NCBI RefSeq assembly: GCF_030811595.1 | Contig: NZ_JAUSRB010000002.1 | Coordinates: 2,728,001-2,792,000, forward strand | DNA length: 64,000 nucleotides | Reading direction: 5' to 3' | DNA from: Streptosporangium brasiliense | Lineage (GTDB): Bacteria > Actinomycetota > Actinomycetes > Streptosporangiales > Streptosporangiaceae | Shown: positions 11,559-20,015 of the stretch, one piece after another | How positions within the stretch are numbered: the stretch's first letter is position 1 | Layout of the letters: each line of letters opens with the position of its first letter | The notes under the pieces: generated by a model | Told to the model about the DNA's origin: nothing | Database searches by the model: none | The model's input: the letters and a program-made list of their open reading frames with translations, nothing else | Position numbers and translations under genes: made by a program

Positions 11559-12559
11559 TTCCGCACCGCGCCGAACCTCGCCCAGACCTTGCTGTTGGAG
11601 AAGATGGCCAGCAGCAGGATGCCGCCCTGGACGATCTGGACGTAGAACGGCGAGACGTGCAGCAGCACCAGGCCGTTGGCGATGACGCCGAGGACCAGGG
11701 CGCCCAGGATGGTCCCGAGCATGCTGCCCCGGCCGCCGAACAGGCTGGTCCCGCCGAGGACGACGGCGGTGATGACCTCCAGCTCGAACCCGGTGCCCGC
11801 GTTGGAGGAGCCCGAGCTGAGCCGGGTGGCGATCAGCACGCCGGCGAGCGCGGCGGCCAGGCCGGTGAGGACGTAGACGGTCAGGCCCACCCGGCGGGTG
11901 TTCACCCCGGCCCGGCGGAGCGACTCCCCGTTGGAACCGAGGCCGATCACGTACCGGCCGAACGGGGTGCGGGTCAGGGTCAGCCAGGCGACCAGCGCGA
12001 TGACCACGGCGAGGATCGCCGGCACCGGGACCCCGGCGACACGTCCCTGGCCGAGCTGGACGATCCACAGGTCGCCGTCGATCGGGGTGGAGTAGCCCTC
12101 GGTGGCCCGCAGCGCCGTACCACGCATGATCGAGAGCATGGCGAGCGTGACGATGAACGGCGGGATGCCCTGGTAGGCGGAGAACCACCCGTTCACGAAC
12201 CCGATCGCGGCGCCGAGGGCGAGGATCGCGATGAGGGCGAGGGTCGGGTCCCAGCCGTGCTGGAGCACGATCGCCAGCAGTGATCCCGACAGCGCCACGG
12301 TCGAGCCGACCGACAGGTCGATGCCGGAGGTACAGATCACGAACGTCATCGCCGTCGCGACGATCAGCGTCGGGGCGATCTGCCGGATCAGGTTGAGCAT
12401 GTTCCCGGCCGTGGCGAAGCGGTCGGCGGAGAAGGAGAAGAAGATCAGCAGTACGACCAGCACGACCGCGATCGCGATGGTCTGGGCGTGCCTGCCGATG
12501 TGCGCGTTGGCGCGGGCCGACCGGGTGGTCACCACCCGGTCGCTGATGGTGGTGGTCAT
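11555..12559 (-). CDS. ABC transporter permease, ribose/fructose (RbsC/FrcC) type
   Basis: A 334-residue multi-pass inner membrane protein of the monosaccharide/nucleoside branch of ABC importers. Hydrophobic helices are spread from about residue 25 to 325. The family motif region GIDLSVGSTVALSG follows the third helix, and GSNGESLRRAGVN matches the cytoplasmic coupling loop that contacts the ATPase. ATG 12559 overlaps the ATPase stop (ATGA). A longer upstream frame exists but runs through the ATPase gene and is not used. Only one permease gene is present, so a homodimer is expected. Confidence 0.93.
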   Translation of the reverse strand: MTTTISDRVVTTRSARANAHIGRHAQTIAIAVVLVVLLIFFSFSADRFATAGNMLNLIRQIAPTLIVATAMTFVICTSGIDLSVGSTVALSGSLLAIVLQHGWDPTLALIAILALGAAIGFVNGWFSAYQGIPPFIVTLAMLSIMRGTALRATEGYSTPIDGDLWIVQLGQGRVAGVPVPAILAVVIALVAWLTLTRTPFGRYVIGLGSNGESLRRAGVNTRRVGLTVYVLTGLAAALAGVLIATRLSSGSSNAGTGFELEVITAVVLGGTSLFGGRGSMLGTILGALVLGVIANGLVLLHVSPFYVQIVQGGILLLAIFSNSKVWARFGAVRK

Positions 12560-13326
12560 CGTGCCCCCTCGGGCAGCTCGTGGGCGACGATCTCCGAGAC
12601 GAGCTGCTCCAGGCTGGTCTCGCGGGCGTCGAGGTCGGCGCGGAGCGTCCCCTCGTACATCACGCAGAGCCGGTCGCACACCCGGAAGAGGTCCTGCAGA
12701 CGGTGGGTGATGAGGATGACCGCGACCCCCTGGGCGGAGATCGTCTTGATGAGTTCGAGGACCGTTTCGACCTCGGTCACGGCGAGGGCCGCGGTGGGCT
12801 CGTCGAGGATGAGGAGTTTGGGGGCGAAGGTGACGGCGCGGGCGATGGCCACGGCCTGGCGCTGCCCGCCGGACAGACCGCCCACCGGGATGTCGGTGAG
12901 CGGGATCCGGATGTTGAGCGCGTCGAGGTGGAGCCGGGCCTCCTCGTGCATCTTCCGCGTGTCGAGCAGCAGGCCACCGCTCCGGCGCGGCTCGCGGCCG
13001 AGAAACAGATTGCCCGCCACGTCGATGTCGTCGCACAGGGCGAGGTCCTGGTAGACCATCTCGATGCCCAGCTCGCGGGCGTCGCGGGGATTGGTGAAGG
13101 ACACCGGGCGGCCGTCGATGACGATCTCGCCGGAGTCCGGCACGACCGCGCCCGCCAGCACTTTCATCATGGTGGACTTGCCGGCGGCGTTGTCGCCGAC
13201 CAGTCCCACGACCTCGCCGACACCGACCCGGAGGGTCGCCCCGCGCAGGGCGTCGACCATTCCGTAGCGTTTGCGGATGTCGCGCATGACCACGCGGTCG
13301 GCGACCTCCGTCTGCTGACTGCTCAT
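12556..13326 (-). CDS. ABC transporter ATP-binding protein (single-domain, FrcA-like)
   Basis: A 256-residue ATPase with Walker A GDNAAGKST (about residues 44-52), Q-loop VYQD, signature LSGGQRQ, Walker B LLILDEPTAAL and the switch His in LITHRL. Sugar importers of the RbsA class usually carry two fused ATPase domains of about 500 residues; this one has a single domain like FrcA of the fructose system, and would act as a homodimer. It lies between the binding protein (22-bp gap) and the permease (4-bp overlap). Confidence 0.93.
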   Translation of the reverse strand: MSSQQTEVADRVVMRDIRKRYGMVDALRGATLRVGVGEVVGLVGDNAAGKSTMMKVLAGAVVPDSGEIVIDGRPVSFTNPRDARELGIEMVYQDLALCDDIDVAGNLFLGREPRRSGGLLLDTRKMHEEARLHLDALNIRIPLTDIPVGGLSGGQRQAVAIARAVTFAPKLLILDEPTAALAVTEVETVLELIKTISAQGVAVILITHRLQDLFRVCDRLCVMYEGTLRADLDARETSLEQLVSEIVAHELPEGAR

Positions 13327-13348
13327 CTCTATTGGGTCTCCCGCCGGC

Positions 13349-14323
13349 CTACTTGAAGGTGGTGCGGTACTTGTCGACGTTGTCCTTGGTCACGATCGTG
13401 ACGGGCACGTCGATCTTCTTCTTGGCCTGTCCGCCGCCGACCAGGGACTTGGCCTCCTTGACCGCCTCGTAGCCCTCGGTCCGGGGATCCTGCTGCACGA
13501 CTCCGGCGACGAAGCCCGCGTCGATGCCGCTGATCGCCTCCTTGGTGAGGTCCCAGCCGAAGACCTTCACCCGGTCGGCGGCGTTCTGCGACTTCACCGC
13601 CGCCACGGTGCCGAGCAGCGCGGGCTCGCCGGTGGCGTAGATGGCGTTCATGTCCGAGCGCGAGGTGAGCAGGTTCTCGGCGGCCGTCATGGCGGCCTCC
13701 TGCTTGTTCTGCCCGTCCACGGTCTGCACGATCTGGGCGCCGCCCGCCTGGACGGTGGCGTTGAAGTCGTCCTTGCGGATGTTCTGGATGAAGGAGTTGA
13801 GCGCGCCCACCACGCCGATCTTCGGCGCCGCCAGGTTCTGCGCCTTGGCCCAGTCGTTGACGAACGCGCCGGCGTCCTTGGCGGCGGCGGCGTTGTCCAC
13901 GCCGACCTGGGTGTCGACCGCGGGGGAGTCCACGATCGCGTCGACCGCCACGACCTTCAGGCCGGCGTCCTTGGCGATCTTCACGGCGGGCTTGATGCCC
14001 TCCACGTCGATGGCCACGACGACGACGGCGTCGAACTGCTGCTGGACGAAGTTGTCGACGGCCTCGTTCTGCTTGGCGGCGTCGTCGTTGGCGTTGAAGA
14101 TCGTCAGATCGACGCCCGCCTCCTTGGCCGCCTGCTGGGCGCCGGCGTTCATCTCGTTGAAGAAGATCGCCTGCTGGTTGATCTGCACCAGGCCGACGCG
14201 GGGGCGGTCACCGCCCGATGCGGCGCCGGAGCCGTCCGTGCCGCCGCAGGCCGCGGCCAGCAGGCCGGTGGCCAGCAGCGCGGTGGTGGCTGTCAGGCGG
14301 GTGAGTCGATTGGATCGTGCCAT
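13349..14323 (-). CDS. Sugar/nucleoside ABC transporter substrate-binding lipoprotein
   Basis: A 324-residue periplasmic-binding-protein-like lipoprotein (Peripla_BP_4 fold). The signal peptide ends with a clear lipobox (LAAACGG, Cys about residue 26). The mature part starts RPRVGLVQINQQAIFFNEM, and contains NANDDAAKQNEAVDNF and DAVVVVAIDVEG, typical of ribose, galactose and autoinducer-2 type binding proteins. It is the first gene of a six-gene operon (binding protein, ATPase, permease, phosphotriesterase-like, GATase1-like, nucleoside hydrolase). A perfect LacI-type palindrome lies 41 bp upstream of its start, so repression by the divergent LacI protein is likely. Confidence 0.92.
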   Translation of the reverse strand: MARSNRLTRLTATTALLATGLLAAACGGTDGSGAASGGDRPRVGLVQINQQAIFFNEMNAGAQQAAKEAGVDLTIFNANDDAAKQNEAVDNFVQQQFDAVVVVAIDVEGIKPAVKIAKDAGLKVVAVDAIVDSPAVDTQVGVDNAAAAKDAGAFVNDWAKAQNLAAPKIGVVGALNSFIQNIRKDDFNATVQAGGAQIVQTVDGQNKQEAAMTAAENLLTSRSDMNAIYATGEPALLGTVAAVKSQNAADRVKVFGWDLTKEAISGIDAGFVAGVVQQDPRTEGYEAVKEAKSLVGGGQAKKKIDVPVTIVTKDNVDKYRTTFK

Positions 14324-14363
14324 CGGGTTCAGCCTTTCGCGGGGACCGCTGTGGGGGGTGCAT

Positions 14364-14381
14364 TGGGTAATCGATTACCCA
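14364..14381. promoter_or_regulatory. LacI-type operator of the importer operon
   Basis: Perfect 18-bp palindrome TGGGTAATCGATTACCCA, with the central CG dyad typical of LacI-family sites. It lies 41 bp before the start codon of the binding-protein gene and 174 bp before the divergent lacI start, in an AT-rich stretch. Confidence 0.85.
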
Positions 14382-14538
14382 TTGCCGGGATGCTAGCCAC
14401 GGGGGCAAAGTGACGTCAAGGTTATGTATGTCCGAAAAGGTCAATTTTCCTGCTCAACCGCCGGGTGCCGCCGGGCCGCGATAGGCTGCCGACGGCCCCG
14501 CGGTCAGCGGTGAGCCGTCCCAGGCGCGCTCAGTGAAG

Positions 14539-14550
14539 GAAATCGATTTC
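14539..14550. promoter_or_regulatory. Second LacI-type operator candidate in front of lacI
   Basis: Perfect 12-bp palindrome GAAATCGATTTC sharing the AATCGATT core with the 18-bp operator. It ends four bases before the lacI start codon and would allow autorepression. Confidence 0.6.
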
Positions 14551-14554
14551 AGCA

Positions 14555-15616
14555 ATGGGTGTGACGATCCACGATGTGGCCAGGGCCGCGGGAGTCTCCG
14601 TGGCCTCCGCCTCCCGCGCCCTTTCGGGCCGCCGCAAGGTCGGGGCCGACGTGGCCGAGCGGGTGGCGCGGGCCGTGGCCGAGCTCGGCTACCGGCCGAA
14701 CGCCGTCGCCAAGGCGCTGCGGGACCGGACCACCGGGACGATCGGCATGGTCGTCCCCGGCATCGGCAACCCGTTCTTCACCATGATCGTCGAGGCGGTG
14801 GAGCACCAGCTCCAGCGGACCGGTGTGGACCTGCTGCTGTGCGCCTCGCAGTACACCCCGGAGGTGGAGGCCAGCCGGCTGGAGACTCTCATGGCGCGGC
14901 GGGTGGACGGTCTGATCATCAGCCCGTGCGACATGGAGGGCAGCGTGCCGGCGGTGCTGAACGCCGCCCGGCAGGTCCCCCTCGTGCAGGTCGACCGCTA
15001 CATCGAGGACGGCGGGGCGGACTGGGTGGGGGTGGACGACGCGCAGGCCCTGACGCTGGCCGTCGACCACGTGGTCGCCGGCGGGGCCCGTTCCGTCGTC
15101 TTCGTGGGCAGCCGCCTGGTGAACTCCTCCGCCCGCCTGCGGCTGGACGGCTTCGAGCGCGCCGCCGCGCGCGCGGGGGTGTCCGTCCGTCCCCCGCTGC
15201 TGGGCGACTTCACCCTCGGCTGGGGCGTCGAGGCCGGCCGGCTGCTCCTCGCCGAGGACTCCCTGCCCGACGCGGTGATCTGCGGCAACGACGAGATCGC
15301 GATCGGCCTGCTGCGGGCGCTGCGGCTCGGCGGCGTGCGGGTGCCCACGGAGGTGTCGGTGGTCGGCTTCGACGACGTCGGCTACGCCGCGATGTGCGAC
15401 CCGCCGCTCACCACCGTGCGCCAGCCGGTCGAGGCGATCGCGGCCGAGGCCCTGCGGCTGCTGGGCCAGGTGCGGATGGACGACCCGCGTCCCGCCCAGC
15501 GCATCGCCATCGCCCCGCGGCTCGTCGTCCGCGAGACCAGCAGGCCCGTCGAGGGGGTCTCCCGCGACCGCGGGGCGGCCGGCGCGGGATCCACGCCGGC
15601 CGGAGACCCGACGTGA
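14555..15616 (+). CDS. LacI-family transcriptional repressor
   Basis: A 353-residue LacI protein. The N-terminal helix-turn-helix is textbook: VTIHDVARAAGVSVASASRAL (residues 3-23 in part) followed by the hinge helix region YRPNAVAKALR. The effector domain shows GTIGMVVPGIGNPFF, DGLIISPCD, GNDEIAIGLLRAL and VSVVGFDDVGYA. The C-terminus has an unusual Gly/Ala/Pro extension of about 25 residues. It is divergent from the importer operon, and two AATCGATT-core palindromes lie between them. The effector is probably the imported sugar or nucleoside. Confidence 0.95.
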   Translation: MGVTIHDVARAAGVSVASASRALSGRRKVGADVAERVARAVAELGYRPNAVAKALRDRTTGTIGMVVPGIGNPFFTMIVEAVEHQLQRTGVDLLLCASQYTPEVEASRLETLMARRVDGLIISPCDMEGSVPAVLNAARQVPLVQVDRYIEDGGADWVGVDDAQALTLAVDHVVAGGARSVVFVGSRLVNSSARLRLDGFERAAARAGVSVRPPLLGDFTLGWGVEAGRLLLAEDSLPDAVICGNDEIAIGLLRALRLGGVRVPTEVSVVGFDDVGYAAMCDPPLTTVRQPVEAIAAEALRLLGQVRMDDPRPAQRIAIAPRLVVRETSRPVEGVSRDRGAAGAGSTPAGDPT

Positions 15617-15809
15617 TCGGGAGGTCCGACGTGATCGGGGCCGACGTGGCCGGGGATCCGGTCTGGCCGGGGAGAGCGGGGTCCGCCACGGCCGGGGGCC
15701 CGACGCGGCCGGGGCCCGACACGGCCGGGGCCCGACATGACTTGGAGTTCAGGGTGACCGGAGGGTTCGACGTGATCGGAGGGTTCGACGTGACCGGAGG
15801 GGGAGCGGC
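15617..15809. repeat. 193-bp spacer made of degenerate short repeats
   Basis: Between lacI and the M20 gene a motif close to CCGACGTGATCGGRGG recurs about eight times in degenerate form (for example near 15608, 15626, 15640, 15768 and 15786). No gene is evident; the last bases (GGAGGGGGAG) provide the ribosome site for the M20 gene. It looks like slippage-generated sequence. Confidence 0.5.
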
Positions 15810-16901
15810 ATGAGCGACGCACTCGCGCTGACCCGCGAGCTGATCGGAATCGACACGGTGGGGGGCGGTGAGGCCGCGGCCGCCGGACCGCTCGCCCGCC
15901 GGCTGGAGGCCGCCGGGTTCGAGGTCCGGGCGCACGAACACGCCGCCGGCCGTACCGGGCTGGTCGCCCGGTGGGGATCGGGGCTGCCGGTCACCCTCAC
16001 CGGCCACCTCGACACGGTCCCGCTGGGCGGCCAGGAATGGGCGCACGGGCCGCACGCGGCGGAGGTGGACGGCGGCCGGCTCTACGGGCGCGGGTCGAGC
16101 GACATGAAGGCCGGGGTGGCCGCGATGGTGGTCGCCGCGGAGCGGCACGCGGCCGGTCACGGCCCCCGGGTGGCACTGGAACTCGTCCTCACCGTGGGCG
16201 AGGAGACCGGCTGCGAGGGCGCGATCGACATGATCGCCCGTGGCCTGGTCGGGCGGTCCCGGGCACTGCTGGTCGCCGAGCCGACCGCCAACCGCGTGCT
16301 GCTCGGGCACAAGGGCGCCCTGTGGCTGAGGATGGCCGTGCGGGGCCGTACCGCGCACGGCTCGATGCCGCACCTCGGCGACAACGCGATCTACAAACTG
16401 GCCCGCGCCATCGGCAGGGTCGAGGGGTTCGACCCCGGCGTCCCCGCCCACGCCATGCTCGGCGCCTCCACCGTGAACGTGGGGACGGCGCACGGCGGGA
16501 TCAACGTCAACTCCGTCCCCGACCTGGCCGAGGCGACCGTCGACCTGCGCACGATCACCGGACAGGACCACGCGCTGCTGCGCGAGCGGCTGCGGGCCGA
16601 GCTCGGCGCGGAGACGTCGCTGGAGGTGCTGATCGACCTGCCCGCGGTGTGGACGGACCCGGAGGACCCCTTCGTGGGCGCGCTGCTCGCCGCGGGGGCC
16701 CTCCCCCCGGGCGACCGCCCGGCCGCCAGCTACTTCACCGACGCCTCCGTGCTCGGTCCCGCCTGCGGCGGCGTCCCCACCGTGATCTGCGGCCCCGGCG
16801 AGCCCGAGCAGGCGCACGTCACCGACGAGTTCTGCGAGATCTCCAGGATCGACGAGGCCGTCGAGATCTACACCGCCGCCCTCGCCCGGATCGCCCCCTG
16901 A
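15810..16901 (+). CDS. M20-family metallopeptidase (ArgE/DapE/CPG2-like deacylase)
   Basis: A 363-residue di-zinc hydrolase of the M20 family, cleaving amide bonds of N-acyl amino acids or small peptides. Metal and catalytic residues are seen in LTGHLDTVPLGG (His, Asp), GRGSSDMKAG (bridging Asp), TVGEETGCEG (catalytic Glu and ligand Glu), VAEPT and the late His in PEQAHVTDEF. The dimerisation insert (GRTAHGSMPHLGDNAI) is present. ATG 15810 has an excellent GGAGGGGGAG ribosome site. It follows lacI on the same strand and may be co-transcribed with it, which would tie it to the importer regulon; the substrate is not evident. Confidence 0.92.
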   Translation: MSDALALTRELIGIDTVGGGEAAAAGPLARRLEAAGFEVRAHEHAAGRTGLVARWGSGLPVTLTGHLDTVPLGGQEWAHGPHAAEVDGGRLYGRGSSDMKAGVAAMVVAAERHAAGHGPRVALELVLTVGEETGCEGAIDMIARGLVGRSRALLVAEPTANRVLLGHKGALWLRMAVRGRTAHGSMPHLGDNAIYKLARAIGRVEGFDPGVPAHAMLGASTVNVGTAHGGINVNSVPDLAEATVDLRTITGQDHALLRERLRAELGAETSLEVLIDLPAVWTDPEDPFVGALLAAGALPPGDRPAASYFTDASVLGPACGGVPTVICGPGEPEQAHVTDEFCEISRIDEAVEIYTAALARIAP

Positions 16902-16979
16902 CGGCGGACGTCCCGGCGGCGGACGTGTCGCCGGGGCGGGAGGTGTGTTCATGGGGCTTCGGGCGTAGGCTCACTGGGC

Positions 16980-18125
16980 GTGGATCTCGACTTCGTCTGT
17001 GTGCACGCCGGGCGGCCGGCCGCCGAGCTGACCCGCCGTGATGTGGCCCTCGCCCTGCTCGCGGTGCCGTCGGGAGTGGCGCTGGTGGCCCTCCCCGACC
17101 TGCGCCGGGCGCTGATGGCGGCGGGGAACCCGCTGTCCCTGCCCTTCTGGGAGTCCGCCAAGGCGACGCTGCGGGCGATCGAGTCCGGCGGCGCGACCGT
17201 GGGCGACGTGCAGCGGTGGCTGGAGTCCACCGGGACCGAGCCGCTCCTGCTCACCCGGAGCTTCTTCGTCTGGCCCGAGGAGGACGAGCGGGGGCCGGTC
17301 GCCGAGGAGATGTTCGGCAGGCTGGTCGCCCACCTGGAGGAGCGGGTCGCCGCCGGTGAGGTCGACCCGGACGCGCTCGCCCAGGGGGACGAGGCGGCCC
17401 GGGAGGTCTACGAGGACCTGCAGGAGCGCTGGCTCAACAGCCCGCTGCCCGACGGGCGGGTGCCCGGGATCGCGGTCAGCGACGAGCAGGACGAGGAGCT
17501 GTTCGCGGCCTGGGACGAGGAGGAGGCCTTCGCGCTCAGCGAGCTGCGGCGCATCCTGGCCGAGCTGCCCGACCCCGAGCGGCCGGCCGGGGACCTGCGG
17601 GCCGCGTGCGTACGGCTGCGCGAGGTGCTGGCCGACCCGGGCTATCCGGGCAACGTGCTGCGGGCCTGCGCCGGATACGACGGGGAGCCGCTGCCCGCCG
17701 ACGACGAGGAGCTCTGGCTGACCGTCACGGCGGGCATCGCCGGGCCGATCTCGGACCTGCCCGAAGACGACGACACGCCGGAGAGGTTCTCCGACCTGGA
17801 GGGCGAGCTGAGCCACGAGGACTCCGTGCTGGCCGCGCTCTGCGCGATCCACCACGCGGACTGGCTGGCCGTGGTGGCGGCCCTGGCCAGACGCGGCCCG
17901 GGGGTGCTGGCCTCGCCCGAGCGGATCGCCCGGCTCATCGCCGAGTCCGACGACATCGACGTCCAGATGGACGAACCGGACGACCTGGAGGCGGCGGAGA
18001 CGCTGTTCAGCTCGGTCACGCCGCTGTGGGCGTGCCTGGGGATCGTGGACAGACGCGAGGTGCTCACCCCGCTGGGCCGCTGGGGCCTGCCGAAGGCCCT
18101 GGAGCGGGCATGGTCGGCCGACTGA
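16980..18125 (+). CDS. Hypothetical actinomycete protein, acidic, 381 residues
   Basis: I do not recognise a named domain. The predicted cytosolic protein is rich in Glu and Asp, with helical stretches and no signal peptide or membrane segment. It opens VDLDFVCVHAGRPAAELTRRD at a GTG start (16980). Residues 95-185 are strongly acidic (PEEDERG, DEQDEELFAAWDEEE). Codon use is normal for the window, and the frame is uninterrupted, so it is very likely a real gene. It stands alone, converging with the small membrane protein gene downstream across a shared hairpin. Confidence 0.75.
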   Translation: MDLDFVCVHAGRPAAELTRRDVALALLAVPSGVALVALPDLRRALMAAGNPLSLPFWESAKATLRAIESGGATVGDVQRWLESTGTEPLLLTRSFFVWPEEDERGPVAEEMFGRLVAHLEERVAAGEVDPDALAQGDEAAREVYEDLQERWLNSPLPDGRVPGIAVSDEQDEELFAAWDEEEAFALSELRRILAELPDPERPAGDLRAACVRLREVLADPGYPGNVLRACAGYDGEPLPADDEELWLTVTAGIAGPISDLPEDDDTPERFSDLEGELSHEDSVLAALCAIHHADWLAVVAALARRGPGVLASPERIARLIAESDDIDVQMDEPDDLEAAETLFSSVTPLWACLGIVDRREVLTPLGRWGLPKALERAWSAD

Positions 18126-18134
18126 CCCCGGAGG

Positions 18135-18157
18135 GCCGGGCCGGAGCGCGGCCCGGC
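18135..18157. terminator. Bidirectional hairpin between converging genes
   Basis: Perfect 8-bp inverted repeat GCCGGGCC-N7-GGCCCGGC directly after the stop of the plus-strand gene and touching the stop of the minus-strand small membrane protein gene; it could serve both. Confidence 0.55.
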
Positions 18158-18333
18158 TAGGTGGCGGGGTTGTGCTTCTTCAGCTCGGACTCGGACGGGA
18201 CCTCGATCCTGGAGATCTGCCGCCTCATCGACTTGACGAGCAGGAACAGCGCCAACCCCAGCGCCGCGACGACGAGGAATCCCAGGAGGCCCGGGCTGAC
18301 GTCACCCTTGGCGACGGTGTCGAATGCAATCAC
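18157..18333 (-). CDS. Small single-pass membrane protein next to mca
   Basis: A 58-residue reading frame too short for usual gene finders. GTG 18333 starts MIAFDTVAKGD, followed by one hydrophobic helix (about residues 14-34, GLLGFLVVAALGLALFLLV) and a basic then polar C-terminus (KSMRRQISRIEVPSESELKK). It stops at TAG 18157. A comparably small membrane protein is commonly found beside mca in actinomycete genomes, and here it lies 34 bp downstream of mca on the same strand. Function unknown. Confidence 0.75.
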   Translation of the reverse strand: MIAFDTVAKGDVSPGLLGFLVVAALGLALFLLVKSMRRQISRIEVPSESELKKHNPAT

Positions 18334-18367
18334 ACCTCAAGTCTGCCACCGCCACCCCATGGTCGTG

Positions 18368-19252
18368 TCAGTGGCAGGCGGGGGACACCTCTTCGGCATG
18401 TATGCCGGTGAACAGGTCGTCCTCGGGAAGCTCGGTGTCGACGAGGGATCGGGCCAGGTGGTAGTCCTCGGTCGGCCAGATCTCACGCTGCAGGTCGCGC
18501 GGGCAGACGAACCAGAAGCCGTCGGGGTCGACCTGGGTGGCGTGGGCGAGCAGCGCCTCGTCGCGGACCTCGAAGTAGTCGCCGCAGGGGATGCGGGTGG
18601 TCACCGGCCACTTCTGCGGGCGGTCCTCCCAGCGCGCGATCCAGTCGGCGTAGGGGGAGCCGATGCCCCGGGAGGTCATGGCCTCGTGCAGCGCCTCGAA
18701 CCGGTCCTTGGTGAAGCCCATGTGGTAGTAGAGCTTGAGCGGCTGCCAGGGCTCCCCGGCGTCGGGGTAGCGGTCGGGGTCGCCCGCGGCCTCGAAGGCC
18801 TCCACCGAGACGCGGTTGGTCATGATGTGGTCGGGGTGCGGGTAGCCGCCGTCGTCGTCGTAGGTGAGGATGACGTGCGGCCTGAACTCGCGCACGGCCG
18901 CCACCAGCGGCGCCGAGGCGGTCTCGATCGGCTGCAGGGCGAAGCAGCCCTCGGGCAGCGGCTCGCTCTCGTCCTCCGGCAGGCCCGAGTCGACGAACCC
19001 CATGAAGCGCTGCTGCACGCCGAGGATCTCTCGCGCGCGCTCCATCTCCAGGCGCCGGACCTCGCCGATGTTCTCAAGGATCTCGGGACGGTCCATCTTG
19101 GGGTTCAGGATCGAACCGCGCTCTCCTCCGGTGAGGGTGCAGACCAGCACCTCCACACCTTCCGCGACGTAGCGCGCCATCGTGGCGGCGCCCTTGCTCG
19201 ACTCGTCGTCAGGGTGCGCGTGAACGGCCATCAGCCTCAGCGGTGCACTCAC
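18368..19252 (-). CDS. mca: Mycothiol S-conjugate amidase
   Basis: Hydrolyses mycothiol S-conjugates to a mercapturic acid and GlcN-Ins, a detoxification step restricted to actinomycetes. The zinc site of the LmbE-like deacetylase fold is visible as MAVHAHPDDESSKGAATM (about residues 8-25) and YPHPDHIMTN. The 294-residue length from GTG 19252 fits Mca (about 290 residues) and is supported by an AGGAGA ribosome site; a longer upstream frame to 19534 lacks conserved sequence. Mca is distinguished from its homologue MshB by the KWPVTTRIPCGDYFEVRDEALLAH region. The adjoining DUF4307 gene is a usual neighbour. Confidence 0.95.
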   Translation of the reverse strand: MSAPLRLMAVHAHPDDESSKGAATMARYVAEGVEVLVCTLTGGERGSILNPKMDRPEILENIGEVRRLEMERAREILGVQQRFMGFVDSGLPEDESEPLPEGCFALQPIETASAPLVAAVREFRPHVILTYDDDGGYPHPDHIMTNRVSVEAFEAAGDPDRYPDAGEPWQPLKLYYHMGFTKDRFEALHEAMTSRGIGSPYADWIARWEDRPQKWPVTTRIPCGDYFEVRDEALLAHATQVDPDGFWFVCPRDLQREIWPTEDYHLARSLVDTELPEDDLFTGIHAEEVSPACH

Positions 19253-19481
19253 GGGCTCGATGTCTCCTCTTGATAGGTCGCGCTCAGATCCTCGCTCGCC
19301 CTGAGGACGGCAGGCTCCGCCGTACGCGTCCATTGTGCTCGCTCCGATGCCGCGCCACTCCCCGGCTGGGCCTGGGCACTCCGGGGAGAGGTTAGTTTCT
19401 CTTATGGCGGTCGCGAGGGCGAGGCCCCCGCGAGGGACAATTGTCTCGGATAACGCCGAGGTAGTGCAGGGAGATTCCGTC

Positions 19482-19910
19482 ATGGCCACCAGCGAGGCCG
19501 AGCAGGGCCGGCAGAACGGTCCGGTGCTCGGCACCCCGGGCGACTTCCCCGACCGTCCGGAGCGCAGGGGCCGCTTCGTCGTGCACGTCGTGATCGCGAT
19601 CCTGTGCGCGGTGTGCGCCGGCGGGTGGGGCTACGTGATGTGGGCGTCCAAGGGCAACACCGAGGTTATCGACCAGGTCATCGCTTTCGATGCCAGCCGC
19701 GGCGATTCTATTCAGATCACCTTCGAAGTGGTCAAGCCATCCGATCGCGCGGCCCTCTGCCGGCTGCGGGCCATGGATGTGGCTCACGTGGAAGTCGGGA
19801 GTCGTGAGGTCACTATTCCTGCTGGTGAGGGATATGTCCGCCTTACTGAGCGGCTAGAGACCAGTGCCCAGGCGACTTCCGGCGCAGTCCACTACTGCTA
19901 TCTCGTATAG
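19482..19910 (+). CDS. DUF4307 membrane protein
   Basis: A 142-residue protein with one membrane helix (about residues 33-53, VVHVVIAILCAVCAGGWGYVM) and an extracytoplasmic beta-rich domain containing ITFEVVKPSDRAALCRLRAM and a second Cys near the end (VHYCYLV). ATG 19482 follows AGGGAGA. DUF4307 proteins lie between mca and greA in many actinomycetes, as here. The region from about 19670 is distinctly lower in GC than its surroundings. Biochemical role unknown. Confidence 0.82.
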   Translation: MATSEAEQGRQNGPVLGTPGDFPDRPERRGRFVVHVVIAILCAVCAGGWGYVMWASKGNTEVIDQVIAFDASRGDSIQITFEVVKPSDRAALCRLRAMDVAHVEVGSREVTIPAGEGYVRLTERLETSAQATSGAVHYCYLV

Positions 19911-19953
19911 TGAGATATTTGGGGAAGCGTTCGAGCGGTTAACTTGTTAGCCT

Positions 19954-19966
19954 TTCGAAATTCGAA
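19954..19966. promoter_or_regulatory. Inverted repeat TTCGAA-A-TTCGAA upstream of greA
   Basis: Two palindromic TTCGAA hexamers separated by one base, 50 bp before the greA start in an AT-richer promoter region (19911-20015). Candidate operator; the protein that binds it is unknown. Confidence 0.35.
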
Positions 19967-20015
19967 CGACAGCTACCCAAGCACGAAGCCCCCATAGAGG
20001 ATGCAAGGAGAACCC

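Noticed and set aside
19253..19534. N-terminal extension of mca
   Set aside because: No conserved sequence, and the GTG at 19252 has an AGGAGA site and gives the family length.
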